NCBI GenBank assembly: GCA_016213105.1
Contig: JACRBN010000011.1
Location: 140,602-204,601 of the forward strand
Source of the DNA: Chloroflexota bacterium
GTDB lineage: Bacteria > Chloroflexota > Anaerolineae > Anaerolineales > Villigracilaceae
DNA: 64,000 nt
Reading direction: 5' to 3'
Of the stretch, positions 25,590 to 35,117 are shown one piece after another (positions within the stretch are counted from its first letter, which is position 1; every line of letters begins with the position of its first letter). The notes under the pieces were generated by a model. The model was not told the origin of the DNA and did no database searches. It saw nothing but the letters and a program-made list of their open reading frames with translations. The position numbers were made by a program, and so were the translations under genes.

Positions 25590-26963
25590 ATGGCTGCATC
25601 TTCCAAGGATCGACTGTCTCCCCTTACCAAGCTGGCCTACGGCGCAGGCGATTTCGGCTTCGCCTTCAGCGATACCGCCCTGGCCGTGCTCTTCGCAATC
25701 TTCCTGACCGACGTGGTCGGCCTGGCCCCGAGCCTGGCCGCGCTGGCGGTCTTTGTCGGCCGCTCGTGGGATTACGTCAACGACCCGCTGATCGGCTACC
25801 TGGCCGACCGCACCCGCACCCGCTGGGGCCGCCGCAAGCCCTTCCTGCTTTTCGGCTTCCTCCCGTTTGGGATTTCCTTCGCCATGCTGTGGTGGCGTCC
25901 GCCCTTCGAAGAGCCCTGGATGCTGGCGGGATACTACGCTCTGGCCTATTTCTGCTTCGACAGCCTGTTCACCCTGGTCTCGATGCCCTTCATGGCCCTG
26001 ACCCCCGAGCTGACCCAGGACTACGACGAGCGCACCTCGCTGACCAGTTACCGCATGGCATTCTCGCTGCTTGGCAGTCTGGTGGCCTTTGTCGTACCGT
26101 TGATGATGATCGGGGAGATGCGCCCCGAGAACGTGGACAAGGTCTTCCGCATGGGGCTGATCTTCGGCGCGGCTTGCGCGCTGCCGCTGCTCTTCACCGT
26201 CTTCGGCACGCGTGAACGGCCCGAGTACGCCAGCCAGCCTCAGCCCGGGCTGCGCGAGTCGCTGCGCGCGGTGCGACGGAACCGCCCATTCTGGTTCGCC
26301 ACGGGCATCTTTCTCTTCACCTGGACGGCGGTGGATATCATCCAGGCCATGCTGCTGTTTTTCCTGAAATACCGCATGAACCTCGCCGCGGAATCGGACC
26401 TGGTGGCTGCGGCGGTCTTCGTCACGGCCCTGATCGTCCTGCCGTTCTGGGTGTGGGCCGCGCAGAAAACCGACAAGCGCAAATCCTATGTCTGGGGTAT
26501 GTTGTTCTTTGCCTCGGTCATGATCGTGTTGATCTTCGTCGACCCCTCGCTGGGATTTTCCATGGTCATTTCATTGGCCGCCCTGGCGGGTGTCGGCATC
26601 TCCGCCGTCCACGTGTTGACCTGGGCCATCATCCCCGACGCCATCGAAGTGGATGAACTCCAATCGGGCGCGCGCCACGAGGGCATGTTCTACGCGCTGG
26701 TGACCCTGCTCAAGAAGGCAGCCTCCTCGATTGCCATTCCCCTGACCCTGCTCGTGCTGGACTGGAGCGGCTACGTTTCGAACGCCGCCCAACAGACCGA
26801 AAGCGCGGTGTGGGCCATCCGCATCCTGACAGGCCCCGTGCCCTCGGTGCTGCTGGTAGGCGGAATCCTGTTCGCGCTCTATTATCCGCTCGACCGCGCG
26901 GCGCATGCCCAGACCCGCGCCGAGATCGAGTCGCGGCGGGCGAGCCAGCCGTTGGCGGATTAA
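25590..26963 (+). CDS. GPH-family sugar:cation symporter (major facilitator)
   Basis: This 457-residue protein has about twelve membrane segments and the melibiose-carrier family signature: KLAYGAGDFGFAFSDTALAVL, then DYVNDPLIGYLADRTRTRWGRRKPF, the conserved cytoplasmic loop. It takes up a sugar or glycoside with Na+ or H+; the exact sugar is unknown. The start at 25590 is favoured by GGAG seven bases upstream; an in-frame ATG at 25575 has none. No sugar-utilisation gene is adjacent except the amylase 1.2 kb downstream on the other strand. The 225 bases upstream hold no clear feature. Confidence 0.87.
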   Translation: MAASSKDRLSPLTKLAYGAGDFGFAFSDTALAVLFAIFLTDVVGLAPSLAALAVFVGRSWDYVNDPLIGYLADRTRTRWGRRKPFLLFGFLPFGISFAMLWWRPPFEEPWMLAGYYALAYFCFDSLFTLVSMPFMALTPELTQDYDERTSLTSYRMAFSLLGSLVAFVVPLMMIGEMRPENVDKVFRMGLIFGAACALPLLFTVFGTRERPEYASQPQPGLRESLRAVRRNRPFWFATGIFLFTWTAVDIIQAMLLFFLKYRMNLAAESDLVAAAVFVTALIVLPFWVWAAQKTDKRKSYVWGMLFFASVMIVLIFVDPSLGFSMVISLAALAGVGISAVHVLTWAIIPDAIEVDELQSGARHEGMFYALVTLLKKAASSIAIPLTLLVLDWSGYVSNAAQQTESAVWAIRILTGPVPSVLLVGGILFALYYPLDRAAHAQTRAEIESRRASQPLAD

Positions 26964-27012
26964 GTCCAGGATACCCAAATGTACAACTGTGGGAATATAT
27001 GCCTGCATTCTC

Positions 27013-27040
27013 TTGCAACTGACGCTCAAGCCGTTATAAT
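27013..27040 (+). promoter_or_regulatory. Promoter of the DUF3597 gene
   Basis: TTGCAA (27013-27018) and the consensus TATAAT (27035-27040) are 16 bases apart. The ATG is at 27113, preceded by AAAGGGAA. Confidence 0.7.
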
Positions 27041-27112
27041 GATACTGTCGTTTTTCAAGGGTGATCCCTCCGCGATCCCCTGACCAACTCCATATCATTG
27101 AAAGGGAACATC

Positions 27113-27634
27113 ATGAATTTCTTCAACAAGATCCTCACGAAACTTGGGCTGCGCAAGGACGAGCCCACTCCGCCTCCCGCGCCCGTCACGCCTCCCCCCG
27201 CGCCGATTACTGGCGCCCCCGACAAGGGTGAGAAGGATAACGTCACGCCGCCGCCTGCTCCTGCGCCTGTCGCTGCCAAGCCGGTTACCCCGGCGGCTGT
27301 GGTCTCCAGGACCGTCGCGCCTGCCGCTCCTCCCATCATTCCGCCCGCCCCCGTCAAGCCCGCCGTCCAGGCCATCTCCGAGGTGGACGTGGTCAGGCAG
27401 CTCGAGAAGCTGGCCGAAGGCTCTGCCCTCGACTGGAAGGTCTCCATCGTCGACCTGCTCAAACTGCTCGACATCGACAGCAGCCGCGAGGCCCGCAAGG
27501 AACTGGCGGTCGAGCTTGATTGCCCCGCCGACCTGATGGAAGACTCGGCCAAGATGAACGTCTGGCTGCACAAGACCGTCCTCAAGAAGATCGCCGAGAA
27601 CGGCGGCAACATCCCGCAGTCACTGCTCGACTAG
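27113..27634 (+). CDS. DUF3597-family protein
   Basis: This 173-residue protein starts with a short amphipathic helix (MNFFNKILTKLGL), then a long Pro/Ala linker (about 17-85) and the conserved DUF3597 domain: LDWKVSIVDLLKLLDIDSS, then AKMNVWLHKTVLKKIAENGG. The family is widespread but has no known function; a LysM-linked cell-envelope role has been suggested for some members, which have the same linker type. The in-frame TTG upstream at 27098 is rejected because the ATG at 27113 has the ribosome binding site. It has its own promoter and a strong terminator. Confidence 0.88.
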   Translation: MNFFNKILTKLGLRKDEPTPPPAPVTPPPAPITGAPDKGEKDNVTPPPAPAPVAAKPVTPAAVVSRTVAPAAPPIIPPAPVKPAVQAISEVDVVRQLEKLAEGSALDWKVSIVDLLKLLDIDSSREARKELAVELDCPADLMEDSAKMNVWLHKTVLKKIAENGGNIPQSLLD

Positions 27635-27643
27635 CGCCAATGT

Positions 27644-27682
27644 TGAACGGCACAGGCGGTCGTCTGTGCCGTTCATTTTTTT
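27644..27682 (+). terminator. Terminator of the DUF3597 gene
   Basis: TGAACGGCACAG (27644-27655) pairs exactly with CTGTGCCGTTCA (27664-27675), followed by seven T. Confidence 0.93.
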
Positions 27683-27698
27683 AACCGAGGAGAAGCGA

Positions 27699-28085
27699 AT
27701 GGGCGTTAAAATTTTGCTTTTTTCCGTGATTTTCATTTTGTTTATCGGGATGGCGATACTGGCAAATGCCATCAAGGTCGTGCCCGAGCATAAGCGGCTG
27801 GACGTTTACCGCCTGGGTCGTTACATTGGCGAGAAAGGGCCGGGATTGGTGCTGCTCCTGCCCGCCATCGACCGGGGGATCATGAAGGAACTGGGCCAAG
27901 GGGAGGCGTCCCCGCCCAGCCGTCGCATGGTGGGTGTGGTCGGCGAGACCGAGACCACGGTTTACACCGACGGGAAGGTGCGGCTGATGTCCGGTGAAGT
28001 GTGGGACGCCGTCAGTCAGCGGCCCATTTCATCCGGTCAGCGCGTGCGCGTGGTGCGCATGCTCCTGGAAGTGGAAGAGGAGTAG
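27699..28085 (+). CDS. Miniature slipin/NfeD chimera (membrane protein)
   Basis: This 128-residue protein has one membrane helix (residues 4-22), then AIKVVPEHKRLDVYRLGRYIGEKGPGLVLLLP, which is the conserved N-terminus of slipins/stomatins (SPFH proteins). Then, without the rest of the SPFH domain, comes GVVGETETTVYTDGKVRLMSGEVWDAVS ... GQRVRVVRMLLEVEE, which is the OB-fold domain of NfeD proteins. NfeD and slipin are normally two neighbouring genes that act together on membrane microdomains. GAGGAGAAG precedes the ATG. Whether it is a functional adaptor or a deletion product of an nfeD-slipin pair cannot be told; the frame is clean and a terminator follows. Confidence 0.75.
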   Translation: MGVKILLFSVIFILFIGMAILANAIKVVPEHKRLDVYRLGRYIGEKGPGLVLLLPAIDRGIMKELGQGEASPPSRRMVGVVGETETTVYTDGKVRLMSGEVWDAVSQRPISSGQRVRVVRMLLEVEEE

Positions 28086-28138
28086 GCGAGCCGCCTCCGC
28101 GCGTTCGGAATTCCCTTGGTTTCACGGCATATATGGTC

Positions 28139-28178
28139 AAGCGCGCCCTGCTACTCTGGCGGGGCGCGCTTGCTTTTT
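28139..28178 (+). terminator. Terminator after the slipin/NfeD gene
   Basis: AAGCGCGCCC (28139-28148) pairs with GGGCGCGCTT (28162-28171), with a T run at 28174-28178. Confidence 0.88.
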
Positions 28179-28197
28179 GCATTACTGACAGTGGAGA

Positions 28198-30858
28198 TTA
28201 TGGAACATAGTAGTAGACGGTCAACTGCGGACGGTTGCTGCTGGTGCCATTGTCTCCCGAAGCAAACGTGACGGTGTCTGCCTTCGTATCGTTATCACTG
28301 GCGGGGAAATACAACCTGAATTGGGTACGCTGGCTGGTGTTTGACAGGTTGATGGATCCAAACTGAGCCAAGTTAAAGGTGTGCCATTGACTTGCCGTGA
28401 AGGTGGACAGGCTGGCTATCTTGCTATAGGTCGGGGCTGCCTGCCAGTCAACGGCCTCCAGGGTGGTATTGTTATTGAAGGCCATGCTGCCATCCACGTG
28501 CATGGGGGTTAGATTCATTGTGGAAGTTTTTGCAGTGCAGTACAGTTTCAACTCGGCCCTGACGACGGTCGCATTATCGGGGAGGGTTGCTGCGGTGTTG
28601 AAGCTGAAGATGCCCCGCAGCTCTCGTTTTTGTGCATCGTCGCCAATGTTAATTGTGGTCCCCGTCGCGGTTGTCGTTCCCCCGGTATTCTTATCCTTGC
28701 CGGATTCCAGGATTTGTCCATCCAGAGCCTTGTCGTCCAGCCCGGAGAATGTAGCTGGAGCGATTACCTGGAAAGTGAAGCTACTGGTGGCTGCCCCGTC
28801 TTCCGGGTCCGAAACGCTGACCGGAATATTGGCCGCACTGGTTCCCAGGTTTGCGCTGGTGAGGGTGACTTGCAGGGTCGTGCTGTTGACATAGGTGGTG
28901 GAAAGCGGGGCCCCGTTCCACATGATATTGGTATTCTGGGTGAATCCGCTGCCCGTCACCGTAAGGGGCAGGCTGGTAATGCCATAGGTGGCCTTGACGG
29001 GACTGATCGAACTGACGGTCGGAGGGGTGGGGAGGGGCACTGCCACTTTCTGCCCAACGTGGATGGCGACGGCGCTGTTGGCTGGGACAGTGAAGCTGGC
29101 TGCTCCGTTAGTAACAGTGATGGTTTCGCCTGTGCATCCAGTCTTATGGGCATTTAACTCACCCAGAATTACATTGCAGTAGGTTCCATCAGGCAGGCCG
29201 GTGCTCAGAGTCGTATTTGATAGTACACTCGACTCCTTGTTGATGATCACAAAGCCTTTGTTGTTGACGCCGAAGGCGATCAGGTCATTGCCATTGTCAT
29301 ACCAATTATTGACAGTGCCAGAGCCATCTGCTGCCATCGTTTCGGCTCGGAAAGCGGCCATGTTGGCAATGGCCGGCCAGCTATGCTCGCAAACCCAGCC
29401 ATTCCGGTTATCTGCTCCATCATAGTATTCGCCAGGCCCGGTCGCGCATCTGTTGCTGCTGTCATCGGGGTTGGAATTGAGATAAATGTTTTGAGTGGTA
29501 CCATCAGCACTGGATGGGGGCCCAAGCCCATCGTATTTGACATTATCTGTCCCTACAATATCAAATTCGTAACTGGACATGACGGTGGGCATACCGTAAG
29601 GCCAGGCCAACATGAAGATGTTCTCCAGTTGGTAGACATCCCCCTGTTTGTAAGTGATATCAATGTAGCTTCCCCCATGACCGCGCTGGTTGTCATGGTT
29701 TTGGACAAAAACCTGAGCCTTGTCACTGACCATCATACAGTTAGTCCACGTTCCATCACAGGACCAGGAAGCGTTGAAGTTTTCGAGCCAGGCCAGACTA
29801 CCTTCGTCAAAGACCCGGTCGATCTCTTTGCTGTACTGGAACTCAGTCACGTCACCGGTATCCTGGTATAAATCCCCGGAAATCGGTTCACCCTGCGATT
29901 CGATCACTTCCTGGTAAATATATGGCTCGTCGCCATCCCAGGTATTGTTTAAGCGATTCAGGATGTCGAACAGATCGTTGGTGTCATCTGGGTTCGCCGG
30001 GTCCCCTGGATACATGTGCTTGGCGGCATCGATTCGGAAGCCATCAACTTTAAGAGCAAGCAAACCATTGAGATATGCGGCAAGATGTGTTTGGACATAG
30101 TCTTGATCTTGTTCGAGATCTGCCAGGTTATCCAACTCACACTGGCGAACAGCGTCAACTCCCCAGTCACTGTTACCGTATGCGCCACCAGGGATATCCC
30201 AGTCTGGGCAATAGCTATACCATCCATTGTGAAAGTCTGACATATTGCCATAGTCATTGACATAATTGTAATGGTAATATTTTGTTCCTGCGCTTCCGAA
30301 ACCATAGGCCCCCCCTCCATCCGAATAATCAAGCCCTTTATCATTGGCCATGTGGTTGATCACAGCGTCAACGTAAACATCCACCCCCTCAGCGTGGCAG
30401 GTATCGATCATTGTCACGAAGTCAGTATAGTTACCGCTGCGGCTGACAAAGAGGCCTTCGGTAACCTGGTGGCTCACCGGTTGGTAGCGCTGCCACCAGG
30501 GGTAATTATAAGTTTGGCCAGTCGGCTCACCGTTGGCATAGTACAAGGGCTCATTTTTGACTATGGCATGCTCGTTCGGCGGAGAAATCTGCACCGCTTT
30601 ATAGCCCTTGGGCCCTAGAACGAATTTACATTCTTTGGCAATGTCTGTCCACTTCCATTCGAAGAGGTGAACAATTGCGTTGCGTGATTCGAATCCATGG
30701 GGATCGGTAATAGTCAACGGTGCCGCATCATTCTTTTCTTCCGGCGCGGCAAAACCGGCACCGGGAACCCCCAGTATCAAGGCCAGGCAGATCACAGCGG
30801 ATAACAGTCGATACAACCCCGCGCGCTGGGCTGGGGTCAGTTGCAAAATAGGTAGCAT
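28198..30858 (-). CDS. Secreted alpha-amylase (GH13) with IPT/TIG and DNRLRE-type domains
   Basis: This 886-residue protein has a signal peptide (hydrophobic 17-37, ending GAGFAAP). The amylase catalytic barrel follows: NAIVHLFEWKWTDIAKEC, the conserved DAVINHM, the nucleophile region GFRIDAAKHM, the acid/base Glu in YIYQEVIES, and FVQNHDNQRGHG. The first motif is of the type seen in animal and actinobacterial amylases. A beta C-domain ends near 625, then comes an IPT/TIG domain (PTVSSISPVKATYGITSLPLTVTG-type, split here) and a C-terminal beta domain of the DNRLRE kind, common in cell-surface hydrolases. It hydrolyses starch outside the cell. AAAGGA precedes the start at 30858. Confidence 0.92.
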   Translation of the reverse strand: MLPILQLTPAQRAGLYRLLSAVICLALILGVPGAGFAAPEEKNDAAPLTITDPHGFESRNAIVHLFEWKWTDIAKECKFVLGPKGYKAVQISPPNEHAIVKNEPLYYANGEPTGQTYNYPWWQRYQPVSHQVTEGLFVSRSGNYTDFVTMIDTCHAEGVDVYVDAVINHMANDKGLDYSDGGGAYGFGSAGTKYYHYNYVNDYGNMSDFHNGWYSYCPDWDIPGGAYGNSDWGVDAVRQCELDNLADLEQDQDYVQTHLAAYLNGLLALKVDGFRIDAAKHMYPGDPANPDDTNDLFDILNRLNNTWDGDEPYIYQEVIESQGEPISGDLYQDTGDVTEFQYSKEIDRVFDEGSLAWLENFNASWSCDGTWTNCMMVSDKAQVFVQNHDNQRGHGGSYIDITYKQGDVYQLENIFMLAWPYGMPTVMSSYEFDIVGTDNVKYDGLGPPSSADGTTQNIYLNSNPDDSSNRCATGPGEYYDGADNRNGWVCEHSWPAIANMAAFRAETMAADGSGTVNNWYDNGNDLIAFGVNNKGFVIINKESSVLSNTTLSTGLPDGTYCNVILGELNAHKTGCTGETITVTNGAASFTVPANSAVAIHVGQKVAVPLPTPPTVSSISPVKATYGITSLPLTVTGSGFTQNTNIMWNGAPLSTTYVNSTTLQVTLTSANLGTSAANIPVSVSDPEDGAATSSFTFQVIAPATFSGLDDKALDGQILESGKDKNTGGTTTATGTTINIGDDAQKRELRGIFSFNTAATLPDNATVVRAELKLYCTAKTSTMNLTPMHVDGSMAFNNNTTLEAVDWQAAPTYSKIASLSTFTASQWHTFNLAQFGSINLSNTSQRTQFRLYFPASDNDTKADTVTFASGDNGTSSNRPQLTVYYYVP

Positions 30859-31323
30859 GGTTTTTCCTTTTTGACAGACAAAAAACACCTGCGTATCGTG
30901 AATGTTTACGCAGTGTCGCGGACTCCGCGACCATCCTCTGGTGTGTCGAGCGCCGTCATGCGGCCTGGATTGATCCTATCTTGTCAACCTTTCAATATTT
31001 AAATTTACAAAAGTATAAAGAGCACAAGCATCTGATTCCACCCTCAATGAAGGGGAGTAATTCTCTATCTTTTGCAGGTTGACAAATCCAAAGTCGAACG
31101 GTAATGGCTGATATTCACAATCGCCCCTTCCTTAATCTCTGCCCATCGGTTACAATCTAGGCCGCACGCCGAACCCTTCGTATACTTTGAAAGCCTCGGC
31201 CACCCCAGGTCGGGGTTTTTGTGTGTGTAAATTTCATCACCAGACTTCGAAAAAAATTTCGGAGTCTTCCAACCCTCCACCTTTGAGAATGACTTTCGAA
31301 GTCTCTCCAACTGAAAGAAAACC
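30859..31323. other. Intergenic region between amylase and typA
   Basis: No gene is seen in these 465 bases. Notable parts: TTGACA (31079-31084) with TAATGG after 17 bases, a possible typA promoter; a small hairpin ACCCC-AGGTC-GGGGT followed by TTTT (31202-31220), which could terminate or attenuate; and AGACTTCGAAA (31242-31252), which can pair with either of two downstream partners (31257-31267 or 31293-31303). The last three words resemble the GACTTC/GAAGTC stems of the element at 24295. Confidence 0.5.
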
Positions 31324-33183
31324 ATGCTAATCGAACGAAAAGACCTCCGCAATATCGCCATCATCGCCCACGTCGATCACGGCAAGACCACCCTCGTGGA
31401 CGGCCTCCTGCGCCAATCCCACACCTTCCGCGACAACCAGCAGGTCGCCGAACGCGTCATGGACTCCAACGACCTGGAGCGCGAACGCGGCATTACCATC
31501 CTGGCCAAGAACACCGCCATCGTCCTGCCCGACCCGCTCACGGGCGAACCCATCAAAATCAACATCGTGGATACGCCCGGACATGCCGATTTTGGCGGCG
31601 AGGTCGAGCGCGTCATGAACATGGTCGACGGTGTGCTCCTGTTGGTGGATGCCGCCGAAGGGCCCATGCCGCAGACCCGTTTTGTGCTCAAGAAGGCGCT
31701 CCAAATGGGGCACAAGGCCATCGTGGTCATCAACAAGGTCGACCGCAAGGATGCCGAACCTGAGCGCGTCCTGAACGATACGTTCGATTTGTTCATCGAA
31801 CTCGGCGCGACCGAAGAGCAGGCGGATTTCCCCGTTGTGTACGCAGTGGCCACCACCCAGCAGGCCGGACTCACCCCCGAATTGGGACCCGACCTCCAGC
31901 CGATGTTCGATACCATTTTGAAGCATATCCCCGCCCCCAGGGTGGACCCCGAAGCCCCGCTCCAGATCCTGATCACCTCCCTCGGCTACGATGACTATCG
32001 CGGTGTGACTGCCGTGGGCCGCGTCTTTGCCGGCACCGTCAAGACGGGCCAGAAACTGGCGCGCATGATGATTGACGGCAGTGTTGTCCCTGAAACGGCG
32101 CGTTACCTGTATGTTCACAAGGGCTTGAACAAGGTGGAAGTGCCGCAAGCCGAAGCGGGCGAGATCATCGCCCTGGCGGGCCTGGAAGGGATCGCCATCG
32201 GCGAGACCCTGGCCGACCCGATCAATCCCGTTGCCCTGCCGACCATTCACGTGGAGGAGCCCACCGTCCGCATGACGTTCGGCGTCAATACCTCGCCCTT
32301 TGCGGGCAAGGAAGGCACGTGGGGAACCTCGCGCAAACTGCGCGAGCGCCTGTTCGATGAACTGCGCACCAACGTGGCCCTGCGCGTCGAAGAAACCGAA
32401 TCGGCCGAAAACTTCCTCGTCAGTGGACGCGGCGAGTTGCACCTCGGCATCCTGATCGAAACCATGCGCCGTGAAGGCTATGAGTTTCAGGTTTCGCGCC
32501 CCGAGGTCATTTATCACAAGGCCGAAGACGGCTCCCTGCTCGAACCGTTCGAAGAGGTTCACATCGAGACCAGCGCCGATACCGTCGGCGTGGTGGTGGA
32601 GATGCTGGGCAGCCGGCGCGGCCAGATGATGGACATGCAGGATTCGGGTCAGGGCACGCGGCGCATCGTGTACCGCGTCCCAACGCGCGGTCTGCTCGGC
32701 TTCCGCTACCAGTTCCTCACCTCCACCCGCGGTGAAGGCGTGATGCACACCATTTTCTCCGGCTACGACGAGATGGCCGGCCCGATGAATCAGCGCTCGA
32801 ACGGCTCGATTGTGGCCTGGGAAGCCGGCTCGACCACGGCCTATGCCCTGAAGGCGGCCGAGGAGCGCGGCGTGTTGTTCATCGGCCCCGGCGTGGAAGT
32901 GTACGAAGGCATGGTCGTCGGCGAATACAGCCGCGGCATGGACATCCCGATCAACGTGTGTAAGAAGAAGCACCTGACCAACATCCGCTCGGCGCGCGGT
33001 GACATGGAAATCCGCCTGACCCCGCCCCGCGCGATGTCGCTCGACGAAGCGATCGAATACCTGGCCGATGACGAACTGCTCGAGGTCACCCCCGAGTCGT
33101 ACCGAATCCGCAAGCGCATCCTCGACACCGATGAACGCGGCAAGCAAACCAAGAAGGCCAAGGAAGCGTTGGGCGAGGAATAG
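31324..33183 (+). CDS. typA: GTPase TypA/BipA
   Basis: This 619-residue translational GTPase binds the ribosome at the EF-G site and helps 50S assembly and stress adaptation. The G1 motif AHVDHGKT is at residues 15-22, G2 with RERGITI near 56, G3 [14 protein letters not shown], and G4 NKVDRKDAE. Domain II, domain III ([24 protein letters not shown]) and the family-specific C-terminal domain with [17 protein letters not shown] complete it. Length matches the family. The ribosome binding site is weak (CTGAAAG). The gene lies alone with a hairpin-rich leader. Confidence 0.97.
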   Translation: MLIERKDLRNIAIIAHVDHGKTTLVDGLLRQSHTFRDNQQVAERVMDSNDLERERGITILAKNTAIVLPDPLTGEPIKINIVDTPGHADFGGEVERVMNMVDGVLLLVDAAEGPMPQTRFVLKKALQMGHKAIVVINKVDRKDAEPERVLNDTFDLFIELGATEEQADFPVVYAVATTQQAGLTPELGPDLQPMFDTILKHIPAPRVDPEAPLQILITSLGYDDYRGVTAVGRVFAGTVKTGQKLARMMIDGSVVPETARYLYVHKGLNKVEVPQAEAGEIIALAGLEGIAIGETLADPINPVALPTIHVEEPTVRMTFGVNTSPFAGKEGTWGTSRKLRERLFDELRTNVALRVEETESAENFLVSGRGELHLGILIETMRREGYEFQVSRPEVIYHKAEDGSLLEPFEEVHIETSADTVGVVVEMLGSRRGQMMDMQDSGQGTRRIVYRVPTRGLLGFRYQFLTSTRGEGVMHTIFSGYDEMAGPMNQRSNGSIVAWEAGSTTAYALKAAEERGVLFIGPGVEVYEGMVVGEYSRGMDIPINVCKKKHLTNIRSARGDMEIRLTPPRAMSLDEAIEYLADDELLEVTPESYRIRKRILDTDERGKQTKKAKEALGEE

Positions 33184-33274
33184 GAATCCTCGCGCGGCGC
33201 CTCAATACCGTCAAGACGGTTTCTGCGGCTATAATTAGCGCGTCGATACTCTGTTTTTCCAGGATGTAACGGGA

Positions 33275-34156
33275 ATGCCAGGCATTTACAACACAGTCAC
33301 CAGCAAGAGAACCTATTATTTTGTTGTGTGGACGTTTCGTTTCCGGTCTTTAATACGACAGCTCACGCGGCTGGTCCTGCGGGTTTTCAAGAAGAAGGTT
33401 CTGGTGGTCTTTGGAATGAGCCGCAGTGGGACCAGCATGCTCGGCACGCTGCTGGCCCAAAGCTGGTCCTCCGTGTACCTGCACGAACCGGAAGTCAAGC
33501 TGTTGAAGGTTCATTACGAAAAAAATGGGGATACCGCGGATGAGAAATTTTGGGATTTTGCCCACCAGCAGGTCAAAAAGGATTTCGAGATCCACATGAT
33601 GGTCAGCATCATCCTGCTCTCGGTGCTGGCGGCCCCCTTCCGGGTCAGGACGATCTGCATTAAGCCGATCTCCTTCCTGGACATCATGCAGGAGGTCAGC
33701 GACGCCCTGCCGGCCCTGAGAATCCTTTACATTTCCCGCCATCCCGCCGGGCGTATCGACAGCGTTCTGCGCCAATGGAAGCGCCATGAGAACGTCGAGA
33801 AGGTTGCGCTGCAGAAAATCGAAAAACTGGGCCGCGACTGGGGGCAGACCACCAGCGAGATCCAGGCCATGTTCAAAACGCATCCCAACTGGCAGTGGGT
33901 CGTCTTCGAGGACCTGGCCAATAATCCGCTGGTCGAATTCAGAAAATTGTATGATAAATACCGCCTGCGATGGGATGAAAGAGTCCAGGCTGCCATCGAG
34001 GAAAAGACCACCGAAAAGGATGGCGACTTCTACGAGGTGCAGCGCGACAGCCGTAAGCAGGCCGACAAGTGGCGCACCGCGCTGACCGAGGAGCAGGTGC
34101 AGGCCATCCGCAAGGGCAGCCTGCCGTTCAATACCAATTTGTACGAGTCGTTTTGA
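33275..34156 (+). CDS. Sulfotransferase-family protein
   Basis: This 293-residue protein has the sulfotransferase fold. The PAPS phosphosulfate-binding loop VLVVFGMSRSGTSMLG is at about residues 43-58, and the 3'-phosphate-binding segment RILYISRHPAGRIDSVLRQW is near 150, with its Arg and Ser. It would transfer sulfate from PAPS to a carbohydrate or small acceptor. The first 40 residues are basic-aromatic and may be a membrane-associated segment. No neighbouring glycan genes point to the substrate. A consensus-like TATAAT lies at 33230-33235, forty bases before the start. Confidence 0.8.
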   Translation: MPGIYNTVTSKRTYYFVVWTFRFRSLIRQLTRLVLRVFKKKVLVVFGMSRSGTSMLGTLLAQSWSSVYLHEPEVKLLKVHYEKNGDTADEKFWDFAHQQVKKDFEIHMMVSIILLSVLAAPFRVRTICIKPISFLDIMQEVSDALPALRILYISRHPAGRIDSVLRQWKRHENVEKVALQKIEKLGRDWGQTTSEIQAMFKTHPNWQWVVFEDLANNPLVEFRKLYDKYRLRWDERVQAAIEEKTTEKDGDFYEVQRDSRKQADKWRTALTEEQVQAIRKGSLPFNTNLYESF

Positions 34157-34223
34157 TCGAAGCGATCCCCCAATGGAAAGTCGGGGCTGCTGAAAATGGC
34201 GGTTCACAAAGTCGATGGAATGA

Positions 34224-34256
34224 AAAAAGGCTGGAGCATTTTGCTCCAGCCTTTTT
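34224..34256. terminator. Bidirectional terminator
   Basis: AAAAAGGCTGGAGCA (34224-34238) pairs exactly with TGCTCCAGCCTTTTT (34242-34256). It separates the converging sulfotransferase and lipoprotein genes. Confidence 0.93.
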
Positions 34257-34271
34257 GTTGCTGAAAATTCC

Positions 34272-35117
34272 CTACTGGCACGAGAATTTGATCGTGTTCG
34301 AGCGGGCGGTCAGGGTGCCGCTGTATACCTCGATGTAGTAGGAATAGTTCTCGGTGGCGCTGCCGTAGAAAACGTCGGTATAGGAGTTGGTGTTCGGCGG
34401 GAGTTGCGCGATCACCTCATCGTCCCGCACCACGCGGAAGCCGTCCTCACCGTCGGAGCGGTCGATCCATTTCAAGTCGACGGTAATGTCACCGCCCGCG
34501 CCGCACGCGTAATTCCAACTCAGGCCGCTTGGCGCGCTGGGCGGAGAGGCCGTGCGCGTGGCCGGGGGCGTGGTCGAAGGCACCACCCAGTAACTGCCCG
34601 AGGTTGTGGCGTAACCGCCCCAGGCCCAGCAGGTATCGTTGCTGCCGGGTTGTTTGACCACCCAGTATCCATCCTGTGGGTAGGCGGCGACGATCTCGGT
34701 GACGCTGTCGGGCAGGAAGGTGTAGAGGATCTCATAGCTCTGCCCGGGACCGGAGCGGCAGTTGGTGCTTTCCTTGAACGTGAGGAAGGGGGTGGAATAG
34801 GTGGGCGTGATGGTGGGCGTCAACGAGAGGGTCATGGTAACGGTCGCCGTGCCCAGGGTGGGGGTGGCCGTCAGGCTGGGGCCCCCCGCTGTGGGCGAGG
34901 CCAGCGGCGTCCCGGGCGTCTCCGAGGCGGCCGCATCCCCCGTGGAGGTGGGCGGGGCGGCGGTGGGCGAGTTGAGCGGCGTCAGCACGGCCTGCACCGT
35001 CAACGCCGCTGCGGTCTGCAGCTCGGGCGCAATCCCGGTGGACTCGGCCGGCATGTTGCAGGCGGTCAGACTGGCGAGCAGAACCAGGCTGAGACAAAAG
35101 ACGAACATCTTTTTCAT
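34272..35117 (-). CDS. Lipoprotein with SH3-like and fibronectin type III domains
   Basis: This 281-residue protein has a lipoprotein signal (LVLLASLTACN, lipobox Cys20), then a Thr/Pro/Ala-rich linker (about 45-110). A SH3-like domain (CRSGPGQSYEILYTFLPDSVTEIVA ... YWVVKQ) follows, and a C-terminal fibronectin-type III domain (LKWIDRSDGEDGFRVVRDDE ... YSYYIEVYSG). Such proteins are anchored outside the cell and probably bind wall or surface polymers. Its first four bases overlap the stop of the flavin-reductase-like gene, so it is the last gene of a minus-strand train. Confidence 0.85.
   Translation of the reverse strand: MKKMFVFCLSLVLLASLTACNMPAESTGIAPELQTAAALTVQAVLTPLNSPTAAPPTSTGDAAASETPGTPLASPTAGGPSLTATPTLGTATVTMTLSLTPTITPTYSTPFLTFKESTNCRSGPGQSYEILYTFLPDSVTEIVAAYPQDGYWVVKQPGSNDTCWAWGGYATTSGSYWVVPSTTPPATRTASPPSAPSGLSWNYACGAGGDITVDLKWIDRSDGEDGFRVVRDDEVIAQLPPNTNSYTDVFYGSATENYSYYIEVYSGTLTARSNTIKFSCQ

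Noticed and set aside
31327..33147. A 606-codon open frame opposite typA
   Set aside because: It is the antisense of a certain gene with strong third-position G/C, lacks any domain and is typical of high-GC shadow frames. The same applies to the long antisense frames at 7882-9375, 12818-14668 and 21275-22597.
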